From Staphylococcus simulans (GTDB lineage Bacteria; Bacillota; Bacilli; Staphylococcales; Staphylococcaceae): DNA of 64,000 bases. The position numbers and the translations under genes were made by a program. The stretch lies in contig NZ_PZGG01000003.1 of assembly GCF_003043455.1 (NCBI RefSeq), positions 16,762 through 80,761 of the forward strand. The letters are read 5' to 3'. A model generated the notes under the pieces. That model was not told where the DNA came from and searched no databases. It saw only the letters and a list, made by a program, of their open reading frames with translations. This document shows, piece by piece, positions 21,441 through 29,699 of this stretch. How positions within the stretch are numbered: the first letter of the stretch is position 1; the number at the start of each line of letters is the position of its first letter.

Positions 21441-21487
21441 GAAAAGCAGTCACTCATTAAAAAACTAAAATGAGTGACTGCTTTTTA
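21441..21487. terminator. Bidirectional terminator between whiA and the MFS gene
   Basis: A perfect 16-base stem AAAGCAGTCACTCATT / AATGAGTGACTGCTTT is followed by TTTAT and preceded by As, so it can serve both converging genes. Confidence 0.93.
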
Positions 21488-21490
21488 TCA

Positions 21491-22675
21491 TTATTGATCT
21501 GCGACTGATTTTTTCGGAATACCTAAAGCGATTATAAAGCCGATGAAGTTCACGATTGATAACACAATGAACATCATTTTAAATGAATGCATATTGTTTA
21601 ATAACTGCATAGATAATACCGGTGCAATCGCAGTACCGATAAATAGCATAAAGGTATTAATAGATAAGAAGAACCCTTTATCTTTAGTAGTCAGCAAACC
21701 GATTTGTGAAATTACAGATGGAATCACAAATGAAATACCGGCGATAAAGATAACACTGAACAATGTGATAATGATGAGATTATGTGTCACGCCCATCAGT
21801 ATCAATGAAATACCTGCAGTGATTAATGAGATTAGAATAATACGTTTTACACCGATAAAATCACTTAAGCGACCTGCAGATAACGCCAATAGCATACCGA
21901 TTAAACCGAAGAGTTTCACTGTTGATATTGTTGTTAAATCAGCGTTGATAGGTTCAGATGTCAAGTATTCATTTAATAGAGAATACATAGAAACAAATGA
22001 CGTTAAAATAGTTAAAGAAACAAAGAAACATAACACAATGCCTTTGTTATCAAAAATATGTCTCATGTTTTTAAAAAACACTGAGAATTTTGTATCAGGC
22101 ATATGATATGGACTTTTTGGAATTGCTCGATAAATCCAAACAATCAGTAGTAAATAAACGACTGTTAATACAAAGTAAACGACACGCCAGCTCATATGTG
22201 CGGCGATAATGTCACTTAAGTTTTGACCAATAACACCAGACAACATAAAGCTGGTACTAATAAAACTGATTGCGGTGATACGTTTATGAACAGGGAACAC
22301 CTCTGTTACATACGTTAATGACACAGGAGAGAAGCTCGCGGTAGCTATCCCTTGTAAGACACGTACAATCAGTAGTAATGCGAAGTTATGGATAAAGCCG
22401 ATCGCAAATGTTGTAAGTGTCAACATAGCCAAACCAACTAATATGACTTTCTTCTTACCGAACTTGTCGGCGATAATCCCATAAAACATACAACTGACTG
22501 AATAAGAAACTGAGAATACCACACCGATTAATGTAGTGGCACCTTCGCTTAAATGTAATTCTTTCCCCATAATCGGCATTAAAGGAATGGCAGAGTAAAG
22601 ACTGCACATAACCGCAATACCTGAAATAAAGAATACAGTCGTAATTAAATTATAATTGAGCGACGGTTGTTTCAA
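21491..22675 (-). CDS. Major facilitator superfamily transporter
   Basis: The 394-residue protein has about twelve hydrophobic segments and the MFS loop 2-3 signature (G-I-I-A-D-K-F-G-K-K-K, about residues 63-73). It looks like a drug/solute proton antiporter of the AraJ/YnfM type, but the substrate cannot be read from sequence. The start is TTG 22675 (minus strand), supported by GGGAGG six bases upstream; no ATG lies nearby in frame. Together with brnQ it forms a leftward pair between whiA and tRNA-Arg that, from memory, S. aureus lacks at this place, so it may be a lineage-specific insertion. Its base composition is like the neighbours. Confidence 0.85.
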   Translation of the reverse strand: MKQPSLNYNLITTVFFISGIAVMCSLYSAIPLMPIMGKELHLSEGATTLIGVVFSVSYSVSCMFYGIIADKFGKKKVILVGLAMLTLTTFAIGFIHNFALLLIVRVLQGIATASFSPVSLTYVTEVFPVHKRITAISFISTSFMLSGVIGQNLSDIIAAHMSWRVVYFVLTVVYLLLIVWIYRAIPKSPYHMPDTKFSVFFKNMRHIFDNKGIVLCFFVSLTILTSFVSMYSLLNEYLTSEPINADLTTISTVKLFGLIGMLLALSAGRLSDFIGVKRIILISLITAGISLILMGVTHNLIIITLFSVIFIAGISFVIPSVISQIGLLTTKDKGFFLSINTFMLFIGTAIAPVLSMQLLNNMHSFKMMFIVLSIVNFIGFIIALGIPKKSVADQ

Positions 22676-22886
22676 ATATATCCTCCCTTTCTATGATGAA
22701 ATGTTTAATAAAGATTATATTGATGAACCTTAATATAAGTGTATCGCATATATGTTGTGGAAGTGTGAAGATTGAAACAATGCTTGTTTCAAATTAAAAA
22801 TGCATGATTCATTTTAACACAAACAAATTATAATGAAATAGATAGAAATATTATTGAAATATTGTGACAATAAGCTTTGGTCAAAT

Positions 22887-22924
22887 AAAAATACCTTTCT
22901 CGTAAAATGAGAAAGGCATTTCTA
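22887..22924 (-). terminator. Intrinsic terminator after brnQ
   Basis: Read on the minus strand, AAATGCCTTTCTC pairs with GAGAAAGGTATTT and Ts follow. Confidence 0.88.
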
Positions 22925-22930
22925 TTAATA

Positions 22931-24244
22931 TTAAGATGTTACAGGTTGTTGCGTGTGTTTCTTATTACGCATAAAGTCTATGACAATACCGATGATAGTT
23001 AAGATAATAAATGGTAGTAACCAAGCTAATCCTAAATCAGATAACGGCAAGTATTGATAGACTGCATTTAATGGTTTGATCAATTTAAATGTGTTAAAGA
23101 TTTCAAGTACTGAAATAATCAATGTTGAAATCGTTGGTAAAATATAAGCGATTTTTAATTTTGTCGGAATCGCAATTGCGACAAATGAAATCAATACTAA
23201 CACAATAGAAATCGGATAAATAAATGTCAACAATGGTACTGCGATTTGTAAAATCATGTTGAGTCCTAAGATTGAAATCAAGAATCCAACGACTGAAAAT
23301 GAAATTACATATGTTTTGTATGAAATTTGTGGAAACTTCTTCAATCCGAATGCAGAACTTGCGTTAACTAAACCGATACAAGTTGTTAAACAAGCTAAGA
23401 TTACAATCATACCAAATAAGATATTACCAAATGATCCGAATAATCGTACTGAGTTATATGTTAGAATACTTGCGCCATTATCAAAGCCTGGTTTACTTGT
23501 TGTGATACCTAAGTATGCTAATGAGAAGTAAATGACTGTTAATAATAACGCTGAAATCAGACCTGATAAGATAACGTTTCTAACTATCTTTTTGCTGTCT
23601 GAGATACCCGCAAGTTTAAAGCTTTGTACGATAACGACTGAGAAGGCTAGAGCAGCTACTAAGTCCATTGTGTAGTAACCTTCTAAAATTCCTGAAATGA
23701 AAGGTGTATCCACATATTTATCATGTGGTTGTCCTACTTTACCTTCAGGGTTAATAATCGCTGCGATACATAAAGCACCGATAATTAATAAAAGGGCAGG
23801 TGTTAAGATTTTCCCTAAGTTATCGACAATTTTTGTTGGGTATAAAGCGATTAACCCTACCACAATAAAGAATACTAGGGAGAAACCTACTAATGTCCAT
23901 GTGTTGTGAATAGGCAGAATCGATTTTGCGCCGATTTCATAAGCCACGTTCGCAGCACGCGGAATACCGTAAAGTGCCCCAATAGATAAATAAATACAAA
24001 CCGCAAAAATAAACCCGAATTTAGGATGGACGCGGTCCCCGATAAACTCCACGCCACCATCATAATAGGCAATGACAATAACTGTGATGTAAGGTAATAA
24101 AATACCTGTAATCGCAAATCCTGTCATACCTGTCCACATATTACTTTGCGCGGTATAACCGAGCATAGGTGGAAAGATCAAGTTGCCTGCTCCGAAGAAT
24201 AATGAGAAGAGCATTAAACCTGATATTAGAATTACTTTTTTCAT
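22931..24244 (-). CDS. brnQ: Branched-chain amino acid:cation symporter BrnQ
   Basis: The 437-residue protein has about twelve membrane segments and the LivCS family start with an early G-A-G-N-L-I-F-P-P motif (about residues 18-26). BrnQ proteins import leucine, isoleucine and valine with sodium or protons. Staphylococci carry several paralogues, so which numbered BrnQ this is cannot be decided. AGGAGG precedes the start on the minus strand. A CodY-like box at 24284-24298 overlaps the likely promoter, which fits repression when branched-chain amino acids are plentiful. Confidence 0.93.
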   Translation of the reverse strand: MKKVILISGLMLFSLFFGAGNLIFPPMLGYTAQSNMWTGMTGFAITGILLPYITVIVIAYYDGGVEFIGDRVHPKFGFIFAVCIYLSIGALYGIPRAANVAYEIGAKSILPIHNTWTLVGFSLVFFIVVGLIALYPTKIVDNLGKILTPALLLIIGALCIAAIINPEGKVGQPHDKYVDTPFISGILEGYYTMDLVAALAFSVVIVQSFKLAGISDSKKIVRNVILSGLISALLLTVIYFSLAYLGITTSKPGFDNGASILTYNSVRLFGSFGNILFGMIVILACLTTCIGLVNASSAFGLKKFPQISYKTYVISFSVVGFLISILGLNMILQIAVPLLTFIYPISIVLVLISFVAIAIPTKLKIAYILPTISTLIISVLEIFNTFKLIKPLNAVYQYLPLSDLGLAWLLPFIILTIIGIVIDFMRNKKHTQQPVTS

Positions 24245-24283
24245 AATAACCTCCTGGTGTTGAAAACTTCTCTCTATTTACAA

Positions 24284-24298
24284 AAATTTCTGACAATT
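24284..24298. promoter_or_regulatory. CodY-like box upstream of brnQ
   Basis: AAATTTCTGACAATT matches the CodY consensus AATTTTCWGAAAATT at 13 of 15 positions, 40-54 bases before the brnQ start. CodY senses branched-chain amino acids and GTP. Confidence 0.65.
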
Positions 24299-24530
24299 TA
24301 TGTAGATGAATTTCTTTCAAACAAATAAACTTTAACACATTTCTAAATATTTAAAAAGCATATATTCAGATATTTTAGATGAAATGAAAGAAATTAATTG
24401 GAAATGTTGTGTTAAAGGGAAAAGAGTAACTAAAATTAGCTGAGGTATGATTTCAGGGAGCAGATATCAATAGGATATAAATATTTAAATATAAAAATGG
24501 GAGATATAATAAAGTGAACGTGTTTTCAAT

Positions 24531-24580
24531 AAAAAAATCCTCGTTATATTAACGTTTTTGACAACGATATATAACGAGGA
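24531..24580 (-). terminator. Terminator of tRNA-Arg
   Basis: On the minus strand TCCTCGTTATAT pairs with ATATAACGAGGA and is followed by seven Ts (the A run at 24531-24537). It lies just after the tRNA 3' end. Confidence 0.85.
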
Positions 24581-24593
24581 TAAATAAAATTTA

Positions 24594-24665
24594 CCCCCTC
24601 GGAGGGAATCGAACCCCCATTTCAAGAACCGGAATCTTACGTGTTATCCATTACACTACGAGGGG
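24594..24665 (-). tRNA. tRNA-Arg (anticodon CCG)
   Basis: The minus strand folds into a 72-base cloverleaf. The acceptor stem is CCCCTCG / CGAGGGG with discriminator G. The anticodon stem UAAGA/UCUUG holds the loop UUCCGGU, giving anticodon CCG for CGG codons. The T-loop is GTTCGATTC. The CCA end is not encoded. A tRNA-Arg lies next to clpP in other staphylococci as well. Its own terminator follows. Confidence 0.95.
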
Positions 24666-24748
24666 TAAATATTAACATGCAATTATTAGTGTACCTGTCT
24701 CGTGTAGAGTGGTCAATATGATGATATTATAAAGGTGTGAGTTTTATT

Positions 24749-24787
24749 TTTGACCATTTTTGACTTTTAGGTTAAAATAAGGATAAT
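24749..24787 (+). promoter_or_regulatory. CtsR operator over the clpP promoter
   Basis: On the minus strand 24749-24765 reads AGTCAAAAATGGTCAAA, a perfect match to the CtsR heptad repeat RGTCAAA-NAN-RGTCAAA. It contains the -35 TTGACT (24760-24765); GATAAT (24782-24787) follows after 16 bases. CtsR would block the promoter until heat or protein stress inactivates it. Confidence 0.88.
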
Positions 24788-24813
24788 TCATAAAAGTACA
24801 AGGAGGAAATAGA

Positions 24814-25398
24814 ATGAATTTAATTCCTACAGTAATTGAAACAACAAATCGCGGCGAACGTGCTTATGACATTTACTCAAGATTATTGAAAGACCGTATT
24901 ATTATGTTAGGTTCAGCAATTGATGATAACGTAGCAAACTCAATCGTATCACAATTGTTATTCTTACAAGCACAAGATGCTGAGAAAGATATTTATTTAT
25001 ATATCAACTCTCCAGGTGGTAGTGTAACAGCTGGATTTGCAATTTATGATACTATCCAACACATTAAACCAGATGTACAAACAATCTGCATCGGTATGGC
25101 TGCTTCAATGGGTTCATTCTTGCTTGCAGCAGGCGCTAAAGGTAAACGTTTTGCATTACCTAACGCTGAAGTAATGATTCACCAACCACTCGGCGGCGCA
25201 CAAGGTCAAGCAACTGAAATCGAAATCGCAGCTACACACATCTTAAAAACACGTGCTAAATTAAACAAAATCTTATCAGAACGTACAGGTCAATCAATTG
25301 AACAAATTGAAAAAGACACTGATCGCGATAACTTCTTAACTGCAGATGAAGCTAAAGAATACGGCTTAATCGATGAAGTTATGCAACCTGAAAAATAA
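24814..25398 (+). CDS. clpP: ATP-dependent Clp protease proteolytic subunit
   Basis: ClpP forms the barrel-shaped serine protease that degrades proteins fed by ClpX or ClpC, controlling stress response, competence and virulence regulators such as Spx. The 194-residue protein has Ser98 (A-A-S-M-G-S), His123 (I-H-Q-P-L-G-G) and the late Asp (K-D-T-D-R-D, about 171), forming the usual triad. AGGAGG lies eight bases before the ATG. A perfect CtsR operator covers its promoter and a terminator follows, so it is monocistronic. Confidence 0.98.
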   Translation: MNLIPTVIETTNRGERAYDIYSRLLKDRIIMLGSAIDDNVANSIVSQLLFLQAQDAEKDIYLYINSPGGSVTAGFAIYDTIQHIKPDVQTICIGMAASMGSFLLAAGAKGKRFALPNAEVMIHQPLGGAQGQATEIEIAATHILKTRAKLNKILSERTGQSIEQIEKDTDRDNFLTADEAKEYGLIDEVMQPEK

Positions 25399-25423
25399 GT
25401 TGTTATTAAATATAGAAAATGAA

Positions 25424-25458
25424 AAGAGTTCCGGGGCTTTCCGGAACTCTTATTTTTG
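25424..25458. terminator. Terminator between clpP and the small membrane gene
   Basis: A ten-base perfect stem AGAGTTCCGG (25425-25434) / CCGGAACTCT (25441-25450) is followed by TATTTTTG. It touches the stop codon of the facing gene. Confidence 0.9.
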
Positions 25459-25641
25459 TTTTTTATAATGTTTTACTAAGTTAATGACGGTCCACCCTAA
25501 TATAATAATTCCAACTATTAGGTAAAACAGTGCAATATATAAAGAAGGGATAGCTCGCGTCATTGAAAAACTACCGATACATATTAAAAGTAATCCAGCA
25601 ATGATTACTAATATACGTGTTACGAGACTGCTTTTATCCAT
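25450..25641 (-). CDS. Small two-segment membrane protein, unknown
   Basis: The 63-residue protein has two hydrophobic segments (about 9-28 and 33-54) and a basic C-terminus. GAAGGTG lies five bases before the ATG on the minus strand, a good site, which supports it as a real gene. I recognise no family. It lies between clpP and the epimerase gene, in the same direction as the latter, with a 105-base gap. Confidence 0.6.
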   Translation of the reverse strand: MDKSSLVTRILVIIAGLLLICIGSFSMTRAIPSLYIALFYLIVGIIILGWTVINLVKHYKKQK

Positions 25642-25746
25642 TCATACACCTTCATTCACTATACTTGCTATATCTGCGTAAGCGGCTATTTTTTATATTT
25701 ATGCTTAATATTAAATGCTCACAATACAAATATATTATATAGCTTT

Positions 25747-26649
25747 TTACTCATGAACTAAACTATCAAGTGCTGATTTCAGATCAGGATATGCAAATTT
25801 GAAACCGTATGCATCTAAACGGTTAGGAATCGCTTTTTGCGTATCTAAGATAATCGTTGCTCTTTGACCTAAGACTAAGCTTAATAGTGCACTTGGTACC
25901 CATAATTCATGAGGTTTGTGCATTGCACGCGCTAGAGCATAACCGAATAAGTTTTGACGTTCAGCAATTGGAGTGGTCATATTGAAGACTCCTGAAGCAT
26001 CATCTTGATTGATTAAGAAAAGAATGGCGCGTGTTAAGTCTGTAATATGAATCCATGAATACCATTGGAAACCAGTGCCTAATTTTCCGGCGAGATAGAA
26101 GCGGTAAGGTAATTCCATGGTTGGTAAGGCGCCGCCTTCATCTGAAAGTACCATACCAAAACGACCGATAATGACACGTGTACCATGTTTTTCAAATTTA
26201 CGCGCAAAACGCTCCCATTGATAGGTGATATCTGATAAGAAATCATGTGGATCACATTTTGATAATTCTGTGTAAGTGCGATGCACATCTGGTGTATAAT
26301 AACCTACTGCACTTGCGTTGAATAAAATTTCAGGGAACTTGCCTTTATGTTCAAATAACTCATAAAGTGATTGTGTGGCTTGAATACGACTTAACATTAA
26401 AGTTTGTTTATATTCATCTGTCCATCTTTTATTTAATGATGCGCCTGCTAAGTTAATCACAATATCAATATGATCTGGGACTTTATCTTCCCAACCTTCT
26501 TTACTCCAGTTAACATAGGTGATCTTATCATCTAAGTTTTGACGATCTTGACGTGTTAAAATAGTAATATGAGAATCTGTACTGTGTATCGCATCTACTA
26601 AATGACTACCAACTAAGCCTGTACCGCCTGTAATAAGAAACTCTTTCAT
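25747..26649 (-). CDS. TIGR01777-type NAD-dependent epimerase/dehydratase (YfcH-like)
   Basis: The 300-residue protein starts with the Rossmann motif T-G-G-T-G-L-V-G (residues 7-14) of the extended short-chain dehydrogenase group. It shows N-L-A-G-A (about 73-77) and S-A-V-G-Y-Y near the catalytic tyrosine, as in the YfcH/SulA-like family sometimes called cell-division inhibitor. The real substrate is unknown and the division role is unproven. I chose the ATG at 26649 over an upstream in-frame ATG at 26724 because AGGTGA precedes it and it gives the family's usual M-x-x-x-I-T-G-G start. The gene sits in the same place next to clpP in S. aureus. Confidence 0.85.
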   Translation of the reverse strand: MKEFLITGGTGLVGSHLVDAIHSTDSHITILTRQDRQNLDDKITYVNWSKEGWEDKVPDHIDIVINLAGASLNKRWTDEYKQTLMLSRIQATQSLYELFEHKGKFPEILFNASAVGYYTPDVHRTYTELSKCDPHDFLSDITYQWERFARKFEKHGTRVIIGRFGMVLSDEGGALPTMELPYRFYLAGKLGTGFQWYSWIHITDLTRAILFLINQDDASGVFNMTTPIAERQNLFGYALARAMHKPHELWVPSALLSLVLGQRATIILDTQKAIPNRLDAYGFKFAYPDLKSALDSLVHE

Positions 26650-26778
26650 TTTTTTATTCACCTCATTAATATTAGACAACGTTTTGGATACTACAACCCA
26701 ATAGATTATAGACATTCTAAACATTCATTGTTTATTCAATATTTAGTCATTAATATGTCAATTTAAACTATGTAATCT

Positions 26779-26808
26779 TGTTTAAATCACTTATAGCTAA
26801 GTTATAAT
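26779..26808 (+). promoter_or_regulatory. Sigma-A promoter of the small RNA
   Basis: TTGTTT (26779-26784), an 18-base spacer and a perfect TATAAT (26803-26808) precede the structured RNA by six bases. Confidence 0.65.
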
Positions 26809-26814
26809 AGAAGT

Positions 26815-26948
26815 ACCTTCGGAATTAATTAAACATCTCTTAATTAAAAATAGTATACCCCATAATATACATGCGAAGGTGAAATTTTGACTCCCTTTAG
26901 TATTGGACCTATGCGAGCAGCGTATAGGTCCTTTATCATGTCTTTTTT
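26815..26948 (+). ncRNA. rsaH: Small regulatory RNA, probably RsaH family
   Basis: This gap has no ORF but holds a promoter and a well-structured RNA of about 130 bases. A closing stem pairs ACCTTCG (26815-26821) with CGAAGGT (26874-26880) around an inner TTAATTAA hairpin. The unpaired stretch that follows contains CTCCC, the C-rich motif that many staphylococcal Rsa RNAs use to bind Shine-Dalgarno sequences. An intrinsic terminator then pairs GGACCTATGCG with CGTATAGGTCC and ends in TTTATCATGTCTTTTTT. Its place between the YfcH-like gene and the Gln-rich gene, close to gap, fits what I recall of S. aureus RsaH. The family name is from memory; the RNA itself is well supported. Confidence 0.65.
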
Positions 26949-27233
26949 ATGGTTGTTGATGTAGTATATTATAACAATCTTATATCAATTAATCATCTTA
27001 CTTGGTTTTGGATTTTTCACCTTCTATTAACCCATTCAAACAAATATCGAAAATATAAAATGTTTCCTAAGCAAAATAATGTATACCCTAGTGGAAAATG
27101 TTATGATATATAAATGAATACAGCTCAGATATAATAATGAAGATGTTGTAAAAAAGGGTATGAGTTAATATATCAAAATAAGTAACTCGTGTAACTTATA
27201 GAAAAAGAAAAGGGATTGGAAAGAGGAGAGCAC

Positions 27234-28046
27234 ATGTCTAACAATAAAATGAGCAAACCCGCTAAAATACTAAGTGCTGTAATCGTATTTTTCTTATTGT
27301 TCGGTTTAGCATTTGCGACTTTTGCTTTTGTAGATAATAACAAGAAAAGCAGCGAACGTTACAGTCAACAACAGAAAAAAGAAGAGCAAGAGAAAAAAGA
27401 TCGTGCTGAAAAGAAAAAACGAGAAGCAGAAAAACGTAAAAAAGAAAAAGAAGAAGAGGAAGAACGTCAACAAGAAATTGCTGATCAACAAGCAGCAGAG
27501 CAAGCAAGACAAAATGAATTAGCTGCGCAACGAGAACAACAAAGACAAGAAGCAGAACAAGCACGTCAAAACGCAGCAACACAAAAAGCGCAACAAAAAG
27601 AACAAAAACCACAAAAAGACAGTTCTGATGACAAAGAAGCACAACAAAAAGCTCAAGAACAAGCAGAGAAACAACGTGAGCAAGCTAGAGAAGCGGCTGA
27701 AGAAAGACAACAAGCACAACAAGAAGCGCAGCAAAAACGACAAGAACAAGCACAACAACAAGCAAAAGAGCAAGCGCAGCAACAGCAAAAACAACAAGCT
27801 GCTCAACAAAGACAACAGCAACAACAAAAACAACAGCAAGAGCAACAACAAGAGAAACAACAACAAAGCAGTCAACCCAGGCCAGGGCAAGAACAGCAGT
27901 CAAGGTCAGTAAATGAATCACAAAGCACTCAGCAAAGACAAGCACCACAACAAAATACACAATCAAGTCAGTCTTCAAGCTCGAATCAGTCCAGTTCTAC
28001 TCAATCAAGTTCAAATCAATCGAGCCAACAGAAGTCAGACGATTAA
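27234..28046 (+). CDS. Gln-rich membrane-anchored coiled-coil protein, unknown
   Basis: The 270-residue protein has a short basic N-terminus and one membrane segment (about residues 12-33). By the positive-inside rule the remainder should lie outside the cell. The next 75 residues are a K/E/R-rich predicted coiled coil; residues about 75-200 are dominated by Gln, Lys, Glu and Ala; the last 70 are Gln/Ser-rich. No LPXTG motif or enzyme domain is seen. GAGGAG at 27222-27227 fixes the ATG at 27234. Open minus-strand frames here are artefacts of CAA repeats. A wall-spanning or septal role is possible but unproven. Confidence 0.8.
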   Translation: MSNNKMSKPAKILSAVIVFFLLFGLAFATFAFVDNNKKSSERYSQQQKKEEQEKKDRAEKKKREAEKRKKEKEEEEERQQEIADQQAAEQARQNELAAQREQQRQEAEQARQNAATQKAQQKEQKPQKDSSDDKEAQQKAQEQAEKQREQAREAAEERQQAQQEAQQKRQEQAQQQAKEQAQQQQKQQAAQQRQQQQQKQQQEQQQEKQQQSSQPRPGQEQQSRSVNESQSTQQRQAPQQNTQSSQSSSSNQSSSTQSSSNQSSQQKSDD

Positions 28047-28055
28047 TCTATAAAA

Positions 28056-28095
28056 AGAAGGACCGCAATGCACAAGCACTGTGGTCCTTTCTTTA
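28056..28095. terminator. Terminator between two convergent genes
   Basis: The hairpin AAGGACC(GCA)...(TGT)GGTCCTT with A-rich and T-rich flanks ends the Gln-rich gene and may serve the facing gene too. Confidence 0.82.
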
Positions 28096-28317
28096 TGAGA
28101 TAAAACTGATTAACCAAGTAATCACTAATGCGATAATCGCAACAGCAGGCAAACATCCGCATCCAAATGGAGAGCAGCCGAAAGAATAATATTTTATTTT
28201 TCTGTCCTGTTCGAAGCGAGAACGCCGATGCTCACTCGGGCTATGTTTAAAGTAATCATCATCTTTATAGCGAGGGTCATTAGGGTCAATGACTTCAGGT
28301 TGGTCATTATTTGTCAT
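28093..28317 (-). CDS. Small tail-anchored membrane protein, unknown
   Basis: The 74-residue protein is hydrophilic and acidic at first (P-N-D-P-R-Y-K-D-D-D-Y), then has a cysteine-rich turn with three Cys (C-S-P-F-G-C-G-C, about residues 48-55) just before a single C-terminal membrane segment (about 56-73). This suggests a tail-anchored protein with its N-terminus in the cytoplasm. AAGGAGG lies six bases before the ATG on the minus strand. I do not recognise a named family. The clustered cysteines at the membrane face could bind metal or be acylated, which is speculation. Confidence 0.7.
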   Translation of the reverse strand: MTNNDQPEVIDPNDPRYKDDDYFKHSPSEHRRSRFEQDRKIKYYSFGCSPFGCGCLPAVAIIALVITWLISFIS

Positions 28318-28491
28318 ACAACTACCTCCTTCGTACATATCTATTATAATGTAGGGAATACTGAAAATATAATGATAAGGAAAAGTAGTTTTCAGATGAT
28401 TTCTTAAGTGGAAAAAGGGTATAATATATTTGTAAAGGTAGTATTGTTTGCAACAATATTTCTTAAATGAAGTCGAAGTGAGTGTTTAAGC

Positions 28492-28520
28492 TTGCTTTTT
28501 ATTCCAGATGATAGTATTAT
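28492..28520 (+). promoter_or_regulatory. Promoter of the cggR-gap operon
   Basis: TTGCTT (28492-28497) and TATTAT (28515-28520) are 17 bases apart and end 28 bases before the CggR-like operator. A second TATAAT at 28420-28425 could drive a longer transcript. Confidence 0.55.
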
Positions 28521-28547
28521 GACAATTGTAAGAGATGTTATTTTTTT

Positions 28548-28571
28548 GTCCCACCTGGGACTAAAAACGTC
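28548..28571 (+). promoter_or_regulatory. CggR operator candidate
   Basis: GGGAC-TAAAAA-CGTC (28557-28571) fits the Bacillus CggR half-operator GGGAC-N6-TGTC with one change and overlaps the perfect palindrome GTCCCACCTGGGAC (28548-28561). It sits just downstream of the expected transcription start, as CggR roadblock operators do. Confidence 0.65.
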
Positions 28572-28620
28572 AAAGCATGGTTGCATGTTGACCCTTAAAT
28601 AAAAAGAGGAGGAAATAGTA

Positions 28621-29646
28621 GTGGAAGACTTGCTTAAAGTCCAACAGAAATTGATTCCTGAGCTTGTCGAAAAAATGTATCGAAGATTTACAATACTCAC
28701 TACTATCAAAATGCACCAGCCAGTCGGAAGAAGAAGTTTAAGTGAATATATGAATTTGACTGAACGTGTGTTGAGATCAGAAACGAATACGTTGAAAAAG
28801 CAAGAATTAATCAAGGTGAAACCTACAGGAATGGAATTAACGCCTGAAGGTGATGAATTGATTGAATCCTTAGAATCATACTTTGACATGTATTCTGACG
28901 GTTATCATCTAGCACAACTGTTAAAAGAACGCTATCAGATTAAAAACGTTTATGTTGTTCCCGGTGATACCGATATGGATAGTGCTGTAAAAAAAGAGAT
29001 GGGCAGCCAGGCAGGTCAGTTACTAGAACGAACTTTTTACGAAGATGCTATCGTTTCTATCACAGGCGGTTCCACAATGGCCTCTGTGAGTGAATCAATG
29101 CATGTATTACCATTCAAAACATTCTATGTCCCGGCTAGAGGTGGCTTAGGAGAAAATGTGGTATATCAGGCAAATACGATTGCAGCAAGTATGGCACAGC
29201 AAACTGGCGGAGATTATACAACATTATATGTACCTGACAATGTCAGTGAGTCCACATATGAGTTGTTGCTTCAAGAGCCCTCAGTTCGTAATACATTAGA
29301 AATAATTAAACAATCAAATATAACCGTCCACGGCATTGGTGATGCGCTGAAAATGGCAAACAGACGTCATTCGTCTAAACAAGTGATTGAAAAGCTTCAA
29401 CATCACAATGCAGTCGGAGAAGCATTTGGATATTATTTCGACAGCGAAGGTCATATCGTTCATAAAGTTAAAACGATAGGACTTCAAATGGAAGATTTAG
29501 TATCGAAGCAATATATCTTTGCTGTAGCTGGAGGTGCTTCAAAAGGAGATGCGATCAGAGCGTATCTATCCATTGCTCCTAAAAACACCATTCTAATTAC
29601 AGATGAAGGCGCAGCAAGAAATATAGTTCAATCACAATCAAATTAG
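28621..29646 (+). CDS. cggR: Central glycolytic genes regulator
   Basis: CggR represses the glycolytic operon and is released by fructose-1,6-bisphosphate. The 341-residue protein has an N-terminal winged helix-turn-helix (about residues 30-85) and a C-terminal SorC-type sugar-phosphate-binding domain (about 90-341) with T-G-G-S-T-M near 145 and a late A-G-G-A-S-K-G-D-A-I-R block. The start is GTG 28621 after GAGGAGG. It heads the genes gap-pgk-tpiA-gpmI-eno, and gap follows after 53 bases without a terminator. The operator candidate upstream suggests autorepression. Confidence 0.95.
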   Translation: MEDLLKVQQKLIPELVEKMYRRFTILTTIKMHQPVGRRSLSEYMNLTERVLRSETNTLKKQELIKVKPTGMELTPEGDELIESLESYFDMYSDGYHLAQLLKERYQIKNVYVVPGDTDMDSAVKKEMGSQAGQLLERTFYEDAIVSITGGSTMASVSESMHVLPFKTFYVPARGGLGENVVYQANTIAASMAQQTGGDYTTLYVPDNVSESTYELLLQEPSVRNTLEIIKQSNITVHGIGDALKMANRRHSSKQVIEKLQHHNAVGEAFGYYFDSEGHIVHKVKTIGLQMEDLVSKQYIFAVAGGASKGDAIRAYLSIAPKNTILITDEGAARNIVQSQSN

Positions 29647-29699
29647 TTTAAAAAAGTGACTTCACTTTTTAACAATATCTTTTAAAGGAGGCCATAATA

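Noticed and set aside
21543..22106. 187-codon plus-strand frame inside the MFS gene
   Set aside because: Antisense shadow of membrane-segment codons with no ribosome binding site.
27519..27890. Long minus-strand open frames opposite the Gln-rich gene
   Set aside because: They encode almost only Leu, Phe and Val because they mirror CAA/AAA/GAA codons, and lack ribosome binding sites.
28417..28426. GGGTATAATA as a sigma-B -10 near cggR
   Set aside because: No GTTTAA-like -35 lies 13-15 bases upstream; it reads better as a sigma-A TATAAT.
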